Shown here in pieces: positions 46,344 to 55,458 of a DNA stretch of 64,000 nucleotides (positions are counted from its first letter, which is position 1; every line of letters begins with the position of its first letter). A program made the translations under genes and the position numbers. A model generated the notes under the pieces. That model made no database searches. It saw only the letters and a program-made list of their open reading frames with translations, and was not told the DNA's origin. The stretch comes from Candidatus Gastranaerophilales bacterium (GTDB lineage: Bacteria; Cyanobacteriota; Vampirovibrionia; Gastranaerophilales; Gastranaerophilaceae). Where the stretch lies: the NCBI GenBank assembly GCA_944323145.1, contig CALURJ010000005.1, forward strand, positions 37,294-101,293. The letters are read 5' to 3'.

Positions 46344-47039
46344 ATGGAAGATCTTGCAGAAAAAATCACAAATATGCGCAGGAAATATCGCGAAATTTTT
46401 CTGACTACAGTTGATGCTATTAAGCAAAGGGTTGAAGAATTACGCCCTGAAAATTTGAAAGGCGATATTTTTGATACTTATGCAAAGAACAGCGATGGAG
46501 AAAAGTGGCAAATTGCTGTGTTAGATATGTTTGAAAATGATATTTCCCATGAAATATACAGAAAGTGGAATGAAATTCTTGCGTTCAGACAAAATTTTTC
46601 CTGTAAAGGTTGTGCAACATGCTGCAACTTAGCTTGTTCGGAATTCTCGCCTGAGCAGTTGAAAGAAAAAGCAAAAAACGGTGACAAGTTTGCAGCCCAG
46701 TTTACAAGTATTTTTATTCCTTATAATTCAAAAGAGGAAGCCGAAAAAGTTTATCCGGAATACATTCAATTATTGGGAAACAATCTTGAGGGAGATGTAT
46801 ATTTTTATCATTGTCCCAGACTGAATGATTGCAAACGTTGTTCGGATTATGAAAACAGACCTCAGATATGCAGAGATTTCCCTGACAACCCGTTGAGTAT
46901 TCTTCCCGAATCATGCGGTTATTATGAGTGGCGTCTGCAGGTTGAACCTGTTGCTTTAATGCTTCATTCAATGATGGAAATTATTGATTACTATAAACAG
47001 AAGCTACCATCGTTGGAAGATAAGAAGGTAAGAGGCTAG
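46344..47039 (+). CDS. YkgJ-family cysteine cluster protein
   Basis: 231 residues. Cysteine cluster C-K-G-C-A-T-C-C-N-L-A-C in the middle, then C-P-R-L-N-D-C-K-R-C and Y-E-N-R-P-Q-I-C-R-D-F-P, the zinc/iron-binding layout of the YkgJ (UPF0153) family; biochemical role not established. The N-terminal ~75 residues are a charged helical segment. The last residues L-E-D-K-K-V-R-G are encoded by an octamer repeat that also occurs in prepilin leaders, so the stop has probably been displaced by that repeat. A paralog is at 52343. Confidence 0.88.
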   Translation: MEDLAEKITNMRRKYREIFLTTVDAIKQRVEELRPENLKGDIFDTYAKNSDGEKWQIAVLDMFENDISHEIYRKWNEILAFRQNFSCKGCATCCNLACSEFSPEQLKEKAKNGDKFAAQFTSIFIPYNSKEEAEKVYPEYIQLLGNNLEGDVYFYHCPRLNDCKRCSDYENRPQICRDFPDNPLSILPESCGYYEWRLQVEPVALMLHSMMEIIDYYKQKLPSLEDKKVRG

Positions 47040-47048
47040 GAAGGTAAG
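47013..47048 (+). repeat. octamer tandem repeat (RGAAGGTA type), copy C
   Basis: Units GGAAGATA, AGAAGGTA, AGAGGCTA, GGAAGGTA. It overlaps the 3' end of the YkgJ gene and supplies its TAG stop. Confidence 0.65.
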
Positions 47049-47070
47049 CAGTTTTAAAGGAAATATAATT

Positions 47071-48093
47071 GTGCAAATACTTTCAGGTTTAAGTTTGAGT
47101 GAAATAGAAAAAATAACAGATGAATTAAAAGCTTCAAAATTCAGGGCGCGTCAAATTCATAACTGGATTTATTTAAAATCCGTTAAGAGTATTGATGAGA
47201 TGACGGATTTGTCTGTAAAATTCAGAGAACAGCTTAAAGAAGTTGCGGCAGTTACCGATACAAAAATCAAAGTTAAACAGGAAAGTGCTGACGGTACTTT
47301 GAAATATCTTCTTGAATATCCTGACGGCGAGTGTGTAGAAACAGTTTTAATGCGTTTTGATAATAGAGCAAATTTGACGGCATGCGTAAGCTCTCAAGTC
47401 GGATGTGCCGTGAATTGTTCTTTCTGTGCTACGGGTAAACGCGGATTTATTAGAAACCTTACGTATAAAGAGATTATAGAACAGGTTTTGACAATTCAAA
47501 GAGATACAGGATTAAAAGTGACTAATGTTGTTTTTATGGGGCAGGGTGAGCCGCTTTTAAATCTTGATAACGTTTTGAAAGCAATGGAAATTTTTAATGA
47601 AAACTTCCAAATCGGCGCAAGACGTCTGACTGTTTCGACATCAGGTATAATACCGGGTATAAACAGCCTCGCCGAGCTTGATATGCAGTCAACCTTAGCT
47701 ATATCTCTGCATGCACCGAATCACGATGTAAGAAGAAAATTAATGAAAATCGAAGACAAATATCCTATGCCGGAGTTGAAAAAAGCCCTGAAAACTTACA
47801 TTGAAAAGACAGGCAGAAGAATAACTGTTGAGTATCTTCTTATAAAGGATTTGAATGATACATTGGAAAGTGTTAAAGAGCTTGTTTCTTATCTCCATGA
47901 CTTAAAATGTAATGTGAATTTGATACCTTATAATCCGACAGAGAAAAATGATTATCAAAAGCCTTCAAATAATTCAATAATGCGTTTTAAATCTCTTTTG
48001 GAACAATCTGGTAAAAAAGTAACTGTCCGTTTGGAGCGCGGAGCAGATATTGATGCTGCCTGCGGACAGTTGAGCGGAAGGGTTAAAAACTGA
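47071..48093 (+). CDS. rlmN: 23S rRNA/tRNA (adenine-C2)-methyltransferase RlmN
   Basis: Radical SAM enzyme methylating A2503 of 23S rRNA and A37 of some tRNAs; 340 residues. Cluster motif [22 protein letters not shown], and near the C-terminus the resolving cysteine in D-A-A-C-G-Q-L. GTG start with AAAGGA 10 nt upstream. The stop overlaps the dtd start (TGATG), so the two are coupled. Confidence 0.96.
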   Translation: MQILSGLSLSEIEKITDELKASKFRARQIHNWIYLKSVKSIDEMTDLSVKFREQLKEVAAVTDTKIKVKQESADGTLKYLLEYPDGECVETVLMRFDNRANLTACVSSQVGCAVNCSFCATGKRGFIRNLTYKEIIEQVLTIQRDTGLKVTNVVFMGQGEPLLNLDNVLKAMEIFNENFQIGARRLTVSTSGIIPGINSLAELDMQSTLAISLHAPNHDVRRKLMKIEDKYPMPELKKALKTYIEKTGRRITVEYLLIKDLNDTLESVKELVSYLHDLKCNVNLIPYNPTEKNDYQKPSNNSIMRFKSLLEQSGKKVTVRLERGADIDAACGQLSGRVKN

Positions 48094-48530
48094 TGAAAGC
48101 ATTAATTCAGCGTGTAAAAAGAGCTTCTGTTACAATAGATAATCAGCTTTATTCTTCTATCAACAAAGGCATACTGGTGTTTCTCGGGGTAGAAAAAACA
48201 GATGAAAAGGAAAATGCCGAAAAGCTTGCTCAAAAAATTTCTGTTTTGAGAATTTTTGAAGATGAAAATGAAAAAATGAATTTATCTGTCAAAGATGTAA
48301 AGGGCGAAATTCTTGTCGTTTCGCAATTTACCCTTTGCGGTGACTGTAAAAAAGGTACGCGTCCGTCTTTTGACAATGCTGCGGCACCTGAAAAAGCTGT
48401 TGATTTATACGAATATTTTATTAAATGTATGGAAGACGCAGATATCCCCGTTAAGACCGGTAAATTCCGCGCAATGATGGATATAGAGCTTATAAATGAC
48501 GGCCCTGTAACATTTTTTCTTGAAAAATAG
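48093..48530 (+). CDS. dtd: D-aminoacyl-tRNA deacylase
   Basis: Removes D-amino acids (and Gly) mischarged on tRNA; 145 residues, the usual size. Both family motifs are present: S-Q-F-T-L with G-T-R-P-S-F, and the cross-subunit N-D-G-P-V-T-F near the C-terminus. Starts by one-base overlap with rlmN. Confidence 0.97.
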   Translation: MKALIQRVKRASVTIDNQLYSSINKGILVFLGVEKTDEKENAEKLAQKISVLRIFEDENEKMNLSVKDVKGEILVVSQFTLCGDCKKGTRPSFDNAAAPEKAVDLYEYFIKCMEDADIPVKTGKFRAMMDIELINDGPVTFFLEK

Positions 48531-48677
48531 CCATGGTACTTGCAAATATTTTACAGGCATGTTATAATAAATACATTGATATAGAGTTAGAAATCGATTT
48601 TTTACACTGAGGAGAAATTCTTATCTTTTATTAACCCGGAATTACGTTATTATTTTTTTAATTAAGAGGCTTTTATT

Positions 48678-49706
48678 ATGTATGTAAACAAGTGTATCAA
48701 ATGTGGTCGTGAGTTTGAAACAAAAAACCCCAAAAGAGTTATTTGTCCTGATTGCTTATATCCCGACAAAAGTATGATGATTAACCCTTCATCTCCTTCG
48801 TCAGATGAACAAAAATCAGAAACACAGGCAGTTCAGGAACCTTTAAACGGTTACAGCGCAGGCGGAACGGAAGAACCTCCAAGATATTACAGTGCCGGTG
48901 GCAGCCCTGAACCTCAAAGGTATCAAAGGCCTCAAAGAAATTATCAAAATAATAATTACGGAAACCGTTCATATAATCAGGGCGGTTACAACAGAAATAA
49001 TAATAACAGAAACCGCGATAACAGAGGCGGTTATAACAGACCTCAAGGCGGAGGATACCGTTCTCAGCAAGGCGGATTTAACCGAAATAATAATTTCCAG
49101 AACAGACGTCCCGGTGGCAGACCAAACTTCCAGAATAAACGCCCTAAAAATAAAGCACCTAAACAGTTGCTTGTAAGTAAGGAGCAGTTGGAACAGATAG
49201 AAAAGCTTTATAAGGCAATGCTTCCTTTACCAAATCCTGACTGCCATGAAGTAATAGGCGAAAAAATAGGTCTTGAACCGAGAAAAGTATTCTTCGGGAT
49301 TAATCTTGTAAGACAAAAAATGATGCTTCCGAAATTGCCTTTCCCGAAAAGAAAATTGGCTATTTCTCCGGATCAGTTATTTGCAATTAAAAATCTTTAT
49401 GAACCATTACTGCCATTGCCTCCTATTGGCTGCCACAAAATTATTGCAGCCCAGTTAAAAATGGATGAGTGGAGAGTTCATGTCGGTATTGGTCTTATTC
49501 GCTCTCAAATGGGGTTAAACCGTTGGAATCAAGATAGACCTGATTTGCCAGAAGAATTTAAAAAGAAAAATGAAGAAACAAAAGCTGAACCTGAAGTAAA
49601 AGAAGTTTCTAAGGATGAAACGGTCGAAGCGGAAAAACCGGTTGAAGAAGTAAAACCTAAACGAGGCAGAAAACCTAAAAAGGTTGAAGAAGCTCCGGAA
49701 GCTTAA
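48678..49706 (+). CDS. zinc-ribbon, Arg/Gly/Asn-rich protein with duplicated C-terminal domain
   Basis: Not recognised as a known family. 342 residues in four parts: a zinc knuckle C6-x2-C9 ... C23-x2-C26 at the N-terminus; a disordered stretch (~50-160) rich in N, R, G, Q and Y with RGG/NRGGYN-like units; two ~60-residue tandem repeats (about 165-222 and 227-285), each with L-x-x-I-x-x-L-Y-x-x-x-L-P-L-P...C-H-x-x-I; and a charged tail with P-K-R-G-R-K-P-K-K, an AT-hook-like motif. It probably binds nucleic acid. It lies 3 nt upstream of rimM-trmD, so a link to ribosome or tRNA maturation is plausible. Confidence 0.75.
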   Translation: MYVNKCIKCGREFETKNPKRVICPDCLYPDKSMMINPSSPSSDEQKSETQAVQEPLNGYSAGGTEEPPRYYSAGGSPEPQRYQRPQRNYQNNNYGNRSYNQGGYNRNNNNRNRDNRGGYNRPQGGGYRSQQGGFNRNNNFQNRRPGGRPNFQNKRPKNKAPKQLLVSKEQLEQIEKLYKAMLPLPNPDCHEVIGEKIGLEPRKVFFGINLVRQKMMLPKLPFPKRKLAISPDQLFAIKNLYEPLLPLPPIGCHKIIAAQLKMDEWRVHVGIGLIRSQMGLNRWNQDRPDLPEEFKKKNEETKAEPEVKEVSKDETVEAEKPVEEVKPKRGRKPKKVEEAPEA

Positions 49707-49709
49707 ATT

Positions 49710-50222
49710 ATGACAAAATATATTTCTGTCGGTAAAATTTTAAACTTCCATGGAATTAAAGGCGAGGCAAAAGTTGGTTTTACTAAAAATCAGGAAGACT
49801 TTTTCTGTTCGTTAAGCGAAGTTTTTGTTAAAGTTGAGCATAATTACAAACCGCTTGTGATAGAAAATGTTCGTCTGCATAAAAATTATGCTCTTGTGAA
49901 GTTTGAAGGAATAAATTCTATTAATGAGTTGATGGAATATAAGGGCGCGTTTCTTTATGTCGAAGAAGAAACAATAAGAGAAAATCTTGAAGAAGATGAA
50001 TTTCTGATAGATGAGCTTGTAAGCCTTGAAGTCTTTGATGAAAACAATAAAAAACTCGGGTTTGTTGTCGGAGTTTCAAATAACGGAGCCAGTGATTTAC
50101 TTTCTGTTAAAACAAATTCGAAAAAGATTGTTCTTATACCGTTTGTGAAAGCTATTGTTACAGACGTAAGCATTAAAGATAAAAAAATTGTAATTAACAA
50201 TATTGAGGGATTAGTAGAATGA
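49710..50222 (+). CDS. rimM: ribosome maturation factor RimM
   Basis: Assists 16S/30S maturation through ribosomal protein S19; 170 residues with the N-terminal beta-barrel (V-G-K-I-L-N-F-H-G-I-K-G-E-A-K-V) and the C-terminal PRC barrel (E-F-L-I-D-E-L-V-S-L-E-V). Overlaps trmD by ATGA, the classic order rimM-trmD. Confidence 0.96.
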   Translation: MTKYISVGKILNFHGIKGEAKVGFTKNQEDFFCSLSEVFVKVEHNYKPLVIENVRLHKNYALVKFEGINSINELMEYKGAFLYVEEETIRENLEEDEFLIDELVSLEVFDENNKKLGFVVGVSNNGASDLLSVKTNSKKIVLIPFVKAIVTDVSIKDKKIVINNIEGLVE

Positions 50223-50914
50223 TTTTTGACGTTCTTTCACTTTTCCCTGAAATGATTGAAAATTATTGCAGTTTTAGTATTCTAAAACGTGCTGTTCAAG
50301 CAGGGATAATAAAAGTTAATGCAATTAATCCAAGAGATTTTACGCTCGATAAACACAAAAAAGTTGACGATACCCCTTATGGCGGCGGGGCGGGAATGGT
50401 TTTGATGCCGCAGCCGTATGTTGATGCTTATGAAAGTATAAAACAATGCGAAAATTGTGCAACTATAATGCTTTCTCCGCAGGGAGAACCGTTAAATGAT
50501 AGTATCGTGAATGAGCTTTCAGAGTATAAACAAATTATTCTGCTTTGCGGGCATTATGAAGGTTTTGACGAGAGAATAAGAGAAATTATAAAACCCAGAG
50601 AAATTTCGCTCGGGGATTTTGTGCTGACAGGCGGTGAACTGCCTGCCTTATGTCTTATTGATGCGGTAAGCAGAAAGCTTGAAGGCACTTTAGGGAAAAT
50701 AGAATCGGCAGATGAGGATAGTTTTTCAAACGGGCTTTTAGAATATCCGCATTACACAAAACCGCGAGAATATAGAGGGTTAAAAGTTCCGGATGTGTTG
50801 TTAAACGGGAATCATAAAGATATTAATGCTTTCCGTCTTGAAAAAAGTTTAGAGCGTACACAATCGAAACGGCCTGATTTATATGAAAAGTGGCTTGAGA
50901 ATAAAGAACAATGA
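50219..50914 (+). CDS. trmD: tRNA (guanine-N1)-methyltransferase TrmD
   Basis: Methylates G37 of tRNA; SPOUT trefoil-knot enzyme, 231 residues. Motifs P-Y-G-G-G-A-G-M-V, L-L-C-G-H-Y-E-G-F-D-E-R, and S-L-G-D-F-V-L-T-G-G-E-L-P are all intact. Translationally coupled to rimM; the gene ends 1 nt before the convergent hypothetical gene, without an obvious terminator. Confidence 0.98.
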   Translation: MIFDVLSLFPEMIENYCSFSILKRAVQAGIIKVNAINPRDFTLDKHKKVDDTPYGGGAGMVLMPQPYVDAYESIKQCENCATIMLSPQGEPLNDSIVNELSEYKQIILLCGHYEGFDERIREIIKPREISLGDFVLTGGELPALCLIDAVSRKLEGTLGKIESADEDSFSNGLLEYPHYTKPREYRGLKVPDVLLNGNHKDINAFRLEKSLERTQSKRPDLYEKWLENKEQ

Positions 50915-50915
50915 A

Positions 50916-51392
50916 TTAGAATTTTTTGTTTAAATCGTTATATTGTCCAAATCCCAAAACATCTTTGAATAGTTTTACAACTCCGTATATACCAAGACCA
51001 ATGGCAGAACCTTTTGCCCATTTACCTTTTCCAAGTAAAGCTCCTAAGCCCAGTCCGAGAGGGATGACACTGTCAATAAGCATTGTACCGAATCCTTTAA
51101 AATATCCGATTGCAGAATTAACAAAACTGCGGAGATTATTATCAATTTCCCATCTGAATACGCCTTTTTTTAAATTAGAAGTTGTAACACTTGGACTTGA
51201 GAGATATTGTGTATTGTCAAATGCTCTTATTCCGGCATTTGCATCTCTTGATTTAGAGTAAACATCTGCTTGAAGCTTTCCGACAATATGAGCATCATAC
51301 GCAATAATGCCAAGCGCAGCAACACCTGCCCCTTTGGCAAGATATTTTGTAAAATTACTTTTTACTGATGTTAATGCCGTTTTGATACTCAT
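50916..51392 (-). CDS. hypothetical protein with hydrophobic segments
   Basis: Not recognised. 158 residues with Gly/Ala-rich hydrophobic stretches near residues 18-35 (A-G-V-A-A-L-G-I-I-A-Y-D) and 103-142 (V-I-P-L-G-L-G-L-G-A-L-L-G; G-L-G-I-Y-G-V-V). Probably membrane-associated. It starts 7 nt downstream of the Q/N-rich protein gene on the same strand, so the two likely form a small operon. Confidence 0.65.
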   Translation of the reverse strand: MSIKTALTSVKSNFTKYLAKGAGVAALGIIAYDAHIVGKLQADVYSKSRDANAGIRAFDNTQYLSSPSVTTSNLKKGVFRWEIDNNLRSFVNSAIGYFKGFGTMLIDSVIPLGLGLGALLGKGKWAKGSAIGLGIYGVVKLFKDVLGFGQYNDLNKKF

Positions 51393-51399
51393 TTTCTAC

Positions 51400-52221
51400 C
51401 TATTTTGTTTCTGTTTTTTGTGTACTTTTTTTATTGTCTTTTACTTCAAATTCTTTTTCAACTTTTTGTCCGGACATTTTTAACAGAATGTTTGAGGCCT
51501 GTAGTGCATCCTGTCCGTAACCTGTTTTAGAGTTTTGCATTTGTGTCAGAAGATTTACCGTGAATGCATCACCTGTTGCAATTCTTGAATCTAACGCACC
51601 CATTGCAAGAAGTTTTACAGGACTATATGGATCCTGAAGCATTTTGTTAACCAATGCATTTAATGCTTTATCATCTTTTCTTGAATGATCTTCTTCAAGT
51701 CTTGCTACTACCTCTTTTGCACCCATAAGCCTTACTTCTTTATTTTGGCTGTTTAAATAGTTTTCAAGATTTCTGATATAGTCGTCAGTTAATTGAACAA
51801 TTTCACGCTTTTCAGTTTTCTTTTCGTTTTTTGTTGTTGTTTCAGTTGTTGTATTTGACGTATTGTTTGTATTATTGCTGCTATTTGCAGGATTTCCCCA
51901 GTTGTTTGTATAATATCCTGAGGGATAGCATCCGCTTACCGGATTTGTCCCGTAATTCGGAGCATTAACATTATAGACAGGTGCTGTCGCTCCGGGTGGT
52001 GTTACTGAAGGATTAAATATCTGAATATTTACTCCTGAATAATTCGGAACCTGAACATTTTGATTCTGCGGCTGCTGATATTGAGGAGTGCATACGTAGG
52101 GTTGTGCCTGTTGAACAGTTTGAGATTGTGCTGGAGACTGTTGAACAGGTGCTGTTTGATATTGATTATTTTGCGGTATAATATTTTGCTGTATATTTTG
52201 TTGTCCTACAGAATTTTGCAT
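51400..52221 (-). CDS. Q/N-rich protein with C-terminal HEAT-like helices
   Basis: 273 residues, no signal peptide. Residues 1-~135 are low complexity, with repeated Q, N, P, Y and T (Q-N-I-Q-Q-N, N-N-T-N-N-T-S-N-T-T-T-E-T-T), a prion-like composition. Residues ~140-255 are helical with L-M-G-A-K-E-V-V-A-R-L and V-K-L-L-A-M-G-A-L units like HEAT/armadillo repeats. Ends in a Lys/Thr-rich tail. Function unknown. The start is supported by AAAGGTAG on the minus strand, 6 nt before the ATG. Confidence 0.65.
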   Translation of the reverse strand: MQNSVGQQNIQQNIIPQNNQYQTAPVQQSPAQSQTVQQAQPYVCTPQYQQPQNQNVQVPNYSGVNIQIFNPSVTPPGATAPVYNVNAPNYGTNPVSGCYPSGYYTNNWGNPANSSNNTNNTSNTTTETTTKNEKKTEKREIVQLTDDYIRNLENYLNSQNKEVRLMGAKEVVARLEEDHSRKDDKALNALVNKMLQDPYSPVKLLAMGALDSRIATGDAFTVNLLTQMQNSKTGYGQDALQASNILLKMSGQKVEKEFEVKDNKKSTQKTETK

Positions 52222-52330
52222 ATAAAACTACCTTTTACTGCTACCTTATATTAATAAAGTAATTCTATTTCAATTTATTGCGTTTTTTTTAAGAAATATT
52301 ACATAATTTCTTTAAATTTTGCATGATAGC

Positions 52331-52336
52331 TATAAT
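52331..52336 (+). promoter_or_regulatory. consensus -10 (TATAAT) directly before YkgJ paralog
   Basis: TATAAT ends 6 nt before the ATG at 52343 and no Shine-Dalgarno sequence is present; transcription would start at the A of ATG. Confidence 0.5.
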
Positions 52337-52342
52337 AAAATT

Positions 52343-52924
52343 ATGGGCTCTTATGAAGAAAATTATTTATCAAAACGTCCTCAGCACCTGTGTAAAATGT
52401 GCGGAAAATGCTGCCGCGTAGTTACGGCTCCTATGCCTTACGAAAAATTAAAACAAATGGCAAAAGATGGAGATCAGGGGGCAATAGATTTTTTATCTAT
52501 CTTTGAACCCTACAAATCTGTTTATCATGCAAGAAAGGTAGATGCGGGAATTGTTGATAATATTATCAATCGATTAAAGGATGACGGTAACTATGTTGAA
52601 AAAGATATGACTTTTTATCGCTGTAAATATTTGCAGGCTGATAATTTATGCGGGAATTATGAAAATCGTCCTACCCTTTGCCGTTATTTCCCATCATCCC
52701 CGTGGGCTATTGTTCCCCCGGGATGCGGATTTGAGGGGTGGCTTTTCTGGAAAAGAGAAGAGGACAAACAAAAAATAAGACGTGCTAAAGAAGAACTGCT
52801 TGAATTAGAGCTTCTTGCAAAGCGTACCAGAGAGCCTGAAACATTAAAGAAGATAGAAGCTGTTCGGCATAAAATTCACAAAAATATTGATTTGTATAAA
52901 AAATACGGCTCTGAAAACTGGTAG
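52343..52924 (+). CDS. YkgJ-family cysteine cluster protein, paralog
   Basis: 193 residues from ATG 52343 (an in-frame TTG at 52319 is unlikely). Cysteine cluster C-K-M-C-G-K-C-C near the N-terminus, then C-K-Y-L-Q-A-D-N-L-C and Y-E-N-R-P-T-L-C-R-Y-F-P, parallel to the gene at 46344, with a longer basic/helical C-terminal tail (~135-193) instead of the N-terminal helix of that paralog. Metal-binding family without established function. Confidence 0.86.
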   Translation: MGSYEENYLSKRPQHLCKMCGKCCRVVTAPMPYEKLKQMAKDGDQGAIDFLSIFEPYKSVYHARKVDAGIVDNIINRLKDDGNYVEKDMTFYRCKYLQADNLCGNYENRPTLCRYFPSSPWAIVPPGCGFEGWLFWKREEDKQKIRRAKEELLELELLAKRTREPETLKKIEAVRHKIHKNIDLYKKYGSENW

Positions 52925-52928
52925 TATT

Positions 52929-55427
52929 TTATTGCAATAACAATTTATCAAGTTTTTTCTGATAAAATTCCGTATTGATATTTAATTTTGCTCCGATATC
53001 AAGAAGCATTTCCACAAATCTTCTGTTTGAAGAGTTTTTGCTTCCTGCATCAGCCTCCAGAATATCTCCTATTCTATGGTATATTTTAATAAAATATGTA
53101 TTTTGTGCCTCTGCAATATCAACTTGGAGTTCAAGTTTTTCAACCGTATCAAATATTTCCAGAATAACTTCGGCCTGCTGTATTTCAAAACTGTGTACAA
53201 GCCTGTTTACATTTTGCAGAATTTTTTTGCTGAATATTATATTTGAACTTTTTTTATCAAGCTGAATATCAATTCTCTTGGCTTCAAAGTTTATATCAAC
53301 AGCCTGCTGAATCGTATCATCGTCAAGGAAACCGCCGGAATGAGTAACTATATCATTGAATTTATGGCTCAGTGCGTAAGCCGCGGATATTTTAAATTCG
53401 TCCGGAATATTAAGTCCTAAACCTTGCAAATTGTATATTGCACCTTTTCCATCATCATACATTTGCTGATAAATTTGAGCAAATTTAGCAAGTTTTCCTT
53501 TCAAAAGGATTTGAAGAATTTTTCTTCTTTCTTCAATGAATATATCTTTAAGAGTAAAGTATTCTTTACCGAAGTATTCATCCATTGCCCGTATAATTTC
53601 AGTGATGGTGTTCATAAGATAAACTTTAATAAGATCATTTTTAAGCTTATTATAATCTGTTTCATCAGAATATTCTTTTATAGCACAATGGAAATCTCCT
53701 CCGGCATATTGCATAAGTGCGAAGACAAGATTTGATTTTTGAAGTGTAATTTTTGATTGAACTTCAATATGCCCTACAACAAATGTAGATGTTCCTTTAT
53801 GAACACGTTTATAATCTTTTTTAGTGACCGTATAGCAATAAACCTGTTCTTCATCTTCAAAATCCTGATAAAGGGATGAAAGCGCCCAAAGACTTGCAAT
53901 TTGTTTTGTTGTAACTATAGACGGTTTTACAAATCTTTCAAAAATATCTTTTCCCGTTCCATGTTCCGGAATATTGCTTTTAGCCTGTGCTAATATGTTA
54001 AGGAAATTTTCTTCAAGATTTTTATCCGTAAATTTAGAAGCAAGCTGCATTGCACGTGCAGCATATTTCATTATTTGAACGGTTTCAATGCCCGATATTT
54101 CCGAGAAGAACCATCCGCAGCTTGTATACATCAACATTGCTTGGCGCTGAATTTCTAATAGTTCCATAGCGTGAACTCTGTCTTCATCTGACAAATCCGG
54201 CAGGAAGTTTTCATGTTGAAAATTGCGAATATTCATATCTCCGCGGTCAAGAATTACATCAATATACTTATTTCTTACATCCCAAACATCATTGAAATAT
54301 TTTTTACCGCATTGTTCAAACACCTCAACGAGTTCATCTCTTAAATAATCAAGAGCTTCTCTCAATGGTTTTCTCCATTGCTGATTCCAACCCGGATGAC
54401 CGCCTGTAGAACAGCCGCAATCTTCTTTCCATCTGCCTACCCCGTGGAAACAGCTCCAGCTTGAAGCCTGTTTAATATCAACTTCGCAGTCGCTTCTGTA
54501 TTTTTCAAGATATTCTCCGTAATTTGTTATAGTGAAGCCTTCATCTTTAGCTTTAATTTTTAATACATAAGCTAATGCCATATCACCGAATTTTGTGTGG
54601 TGGCCGTAACTTTCTCCGTCAGTTGCAATATGCACAAGCTGAGGATAATCCCTGCAGTCCGAAACGCCTTCTTTTAAACGTTTACTAAATTTGTTGCCGT
54701 CTTTCAATAGCTCGTCAAAAGCAACGGAACGTGATATTGCACCGTCATAGAAGAACAGATCTATTGATTTCCCCGGTGCAGATTTTATATTATATTTATA
54801 AGACCTTGCCGGGTCAATATTGCCCCAGCTTACATCTGTCCAGTCTTTATCACCATCTTTTTTAAATTTTTCAGCCTGATAAGGCGAAAGTACCGTGAAT
54901 TTAATTCCGTTTGCTTCCAACAGCCTTAAAGTATCATCATCTACAGCAGTTTCAGCTAGCCACATCCCTTCAGGTTTTCTTCCGAATCTGTATTCAAAAT
55001 CACGAATACCCCATTTAATCTGTGTTTCTTTATCGTGTTCGTTTGCTAACGGCATTATAATATGGTTGTAGACCTGAGCAATAGCATTTCCATGGCCGTT
55101 GTGTTCGGCAATACTTTCAATATCCGCTTTAATTATTCTTTCATAAGTCAGCGGGGCGAAATGTTCCATCCATGATAAAAGGGTCGGTCCGAAGTTAAAA
55201 CTCATATGTTCATAGTTATTGACAACATCAAGAATTCTGTTTCTGCTGTCAACAATTTTTGACACAGAATTAGGATTATAACACTCTTGATTAATTCTTT
55301 CGTTCCAATCATGGAACGGTGCAGCACTGTCTTGAAGCTCAATAGCCTCTAACCAAGGATTTTCCCTTGGCGGCTGGTAAAAGTGTCCATGGACTGTCAA
55401 AAATATATCATTTTTCTGATTGCTCAT
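52929..55427 (-). CDS. glycoside hydrolase family 57 protein (alpha-glucan enzyme) with C-terminal DUF3536-like region
   Basis: Intracellular alpha-glucan hydrolase or branching-type enzyme; 832 residues, no signal peptide. N-terminal GH57 motifs: H-G-H-F-Y-Q-P-P, the nucleophile E159 in G-M-W-L-A-E-T, and the acid D270 in H-I-A-T-D-G-E-S-Y-G-H-H. The C-terminal ~450 residues match, in order and length, the DUF3536 extension seen in cyanobacterial and other bacterial GH57 proteins (from memory). Probably glycogen metabolism; exact activity unknown. Confidence 0.88.
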   Translation of the reverse strand: MSNQKNDIFLTVHGHFYQPPRENPWLEAIELQDSAAPFHDWNERINQECYNPNSVSKIVDSRNRILDVVNNYEHMSFNFGPTLLSWMEHFAPLTYERIIKADIESIAEHNGHGNAIAQVYNHIIMPLANEHDKETQIKWGIRDFEYRFGRKPEGMWLAETAVDDDTLRLLEANGIKFTVLSPYQAEKFKKDGDKDWTDVSWGNIDPARSYKYNIKSAPGKSIDLFFYDGAISRSVAFDELLKDGNKFSKRLKEGVSDCRDYPQLVHIATDGESYGHHTKFGDMALAYVLKIKAKDEGFTITNYGEYLEKYRSDCEVDIKQASSWSCFHGVGRWKEDCGCSTGGHPGWNQQWRKPLREALDYLRDELVEVFEQCGKKYFNDVWDVRNKYIDVILDRGDMNIRNFQHENFLPDLSDEDRVHAMELLEIQRQAMLMYTSCGWFFSEISGIETVQIMKYAARAMQLASKFTDKNLEENFLNILAQAKSNIPEHGTGKDIFERFVKPSIVTTKQIASLWALSSLYQDFEDEEQVYCYTVTKKDYKRVHKGTSTFVVGHIEVQSKITLQKSNLVFALMQYAGGDFHCAIKEYSDETDYNKLKNDLIKVYLMNTITEIIRAMDEYFGKEYFTLKDIFIEERRKILQILLKGKLAKFAQIYQQMYDDGKGAIYNLQGLGLNIPDEFKISAAYALSHKFNDIVTHSGGFLDDDTIQQAVDINFEAKRIDIQLDKKSSNIIFSKKILQNVNRLVHSFEIQQAEVILEIFDTVEKLELQVDIAEAQNTYFIKIYHRIGDILEADAGSKNSSNRRFVEMLLDIGAKLNINTEFYQKKLDKLLLQ

Positions 55428-55458
55428 ATCTTAACTCCGTTAATAAACTTGTTTATTT

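Noticed and set aside
47013..47070. Promoter for rlmN in the YkgJ-rlmN gap
   Set aside because: The gap is made of octamer repeats and a ribosome site; no -35/-10 pair could be supported.
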